Source of the DNA: Vulcanimicrobiota bacterium
GTDB lineage: Bacteria; Vulcanimicrobiota; Vulcanimicrobiia; Vulcanimicrobiales; Vulcanimicrobiaceae
Direction: 5' to 3'
DNA length: 5,690 bases
NCBI GenBank assembly: GCA_003155175.1
Contig: PMFP01000118.1
Span: 1-5,690, forward strand
Below, one piece after another: positions 4,807 to 5,690 of this stretch. Below the pieces are notes generated by a model. The model searched no databases. It had not been told where the DNA came from and saw only the letters and a program-made list of their open reading frames with translations. Each line of letters begins with the position of its first letter. The first letter of the stretch is position 1. The position numbers and the translations under genes are program-made.

Positions 4807-5690
4807 ATGGAAACTACAACCTCGTCGGAAAACGGTGCGCTGACGTACGCCGACGGCAATCCGCACGATCGGATTCAGTTCTTCGACGCAAAATTGATCC
4901 TCAAGCCGGACATGTTTGCCAACGTTCGTGGCTTCAAGTCGTTCAGCGACCTCGTTGCCGAGGCAAGCGAGAAAGTCAAAGGCGTTACGTATTCACCGTT
5001 CGACTTGTCGAAAAAGCGGCCGCGGATTCGTGAGGTCATGTTCCTCGACACGGCCGATTTTCGACTCTACAACAATTCGTTTATTCTGCGCCGCCGTATC
5101 GTCTATCAGGACGGCTTTCCGATCGAAGACCCCGAGATCGTCTTCAAGTTTCGCAATCCCGACATGGCGGCCGCCGCGGCGGTTGACGTTCGTCCGAAGA
5201 TCGCCGGGCCGTATCGCGTCAAGTTCAAGTCTGAGGCTCTCCCGCTCAAAGACCAGGTCGGCGGCTTCCGTTTGCTGTTCTCGCACAACTGCATCTTTCC
5301 GTTGAGCTCCGTCCACGAGGCGGACCGGACGAACTTGCAGACGATCGCGCGCGTTCTGCCGGCGGTAGCGGGTTTGATCGGCACCGCGGAGGGAAAGATC
5401 GAACTCGTCAACTCGACGCTCGTCGAGGAAGTCATCATGGACCTTGGCACGATGACCTTTGGAAAAGGCGTCGTCTCGAAGGCGAACATCTCGCTCTGGC
5501 GCTCGCTGGGCGACCACAATGTGATGTGCGGTGAATTTGCGTATCAGACCAAATTCGACCGGCGCGAGGACGTTGAAGACGTCGTCAAGCAGCGCGTTGA
5601 GGAGTTCTTCATCAAACTGCAGCTGCTCGCAACGGGTTGGCTCTTTTTGGGCACGACGAAGACGGGGCTCGTCTACCGTCTCAAAGGGAA
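4807..5690 (+). CDS. CYTH/triphosphate-tunnel-like protein, 3' end outside the window
   Basis: An open frame of 294 codons continues past the window edge without a stop. The translation has features resembling CYTH or VTC-type triphosphate tunnel proteins: a first strand FFDAKLILKP (25-34), the pattern VMFLDTADFRLY...ILRRR (78-97) resembling the family 'yfDT.d..L...lR.R' strand pair, a lysine/arginine strand PEIVFKFR (109-116), another basic strand YRVKFKSE (136-143), and later an acidic strand CGEFAYQTK (241-249). Family members bind polyphosphate or nucleoside triphosphates in a barrel lined by charged residues. The usual N-terminal ExExK is not intact here (D27, K29, K33), so activity is uncertain. 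No signal peptide or membrane segment is seen. Composition is richer in Lys and Phe than in the neighbouring hydrolase. An unrelated conserved hypothetical family remains possible. The coding frame itself is convincing: good ribosome binding site and no stops. Confidence 0.6.
   Translation, partial: METTTSSENGALTYADGNPHDRIQFFDAKLILKPDMFANVRGFKSFSDLVAEASEKVKGVTYSPFDLSKKRPRIREVMFLDTADFRLYNNSFILRRRIVYQDGFPIEDPEIVFKFRNPDMAAAAAVDVRPKIAGPYRVKFKSEALPLKDQVGGFRLLFSHNCIFPLSSVHEADRTNLQTIARVLPAVAGLIGTAEGKIELVNSTLVEEVIMDLGTMTFGKGVVSKANISLWRSLGDHNVMCGEFAYQTKFDRREDVEDVVKQRVEEFFIKLQLLATGWLFLGTTKTGLVYRLKG

Noticed and set aside
1..5690. CRISPR array, tRNA, rRNA or insertion-sequence transposase
   Set aside because: No regularly spaced repeats, no recognisable tRNA or rRNA sequence and no transposase-like protein on either strand.

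Overview
The window is GC-rich, densely packed bacterial DNA with five complete genes and one gene running off the right edge. A lipoprotein-type signal peptide and Shine-Dalgarno start sites confirm a bacterium. The phylum cannot be fixed from this sequence. The dispersed repeat built on CCTTCGACARGCTCAGGRTGACA is common in high-GC Proteobacteria and in metagenome-derived groups such as Candidatus Eremiobacterota; I lean weakly to the latter, as inference only.

Left part (1-3083) is an accessory block of toxin-antitoxin or mobile character. It opens with a tightly coupled pair on the + strand: an XRE-type helix-turn-helix protein of the 'mobile mystery protein A' family and a Fic-domain protein of the 'mobile mystery protein B' family. 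A DUF488-family gene follows on the - strand, convergent with the pair. Divergent from it is a second, larger Fic protein of the self-inhibited type (inhibitory motif, canonical Fic motif, C-terminal winged helix). The 117-bp region between the DUF488 and large Fic genes holds a promoter-like sequence and a strong 31-bp imperfect palindrome abutting the Fic start codon, which looks like an operator. Copies of the dispersed repeat lie on both sides of the DUF488-Fic block, and the right-hand copy encodes the last residues and stop codon of the large Fic gene.

Right part (3084-5690) looks like ordinary chromosome: a secreted, probably lipid-anchored alpha/beta hydrolase of the tripeptidyl-aminopeptidase-like (S33/TAP) type with a complete Ser-Asp-His triad, then a cytoplasmic protein with CYTH/triphosphate-tunnel-like sequence features that is cut by the window end.

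The most interesting points are: (1) the XRE protein carries an S-x-x-x-E-N sequence matching the Fic inhibitory motif, suggesting that it both binds DNA and inhibits its Fic partner; (2) the partner's Fic motif has Asn where an acidic metal ligand is usual; (3) the palindrome on the start of the second Fic gene suggests regulation, possibly by its own winged helix; (4) the two Fic genes appear to use different inhibition arrangements (in trans versus in cis) within 2 kb.
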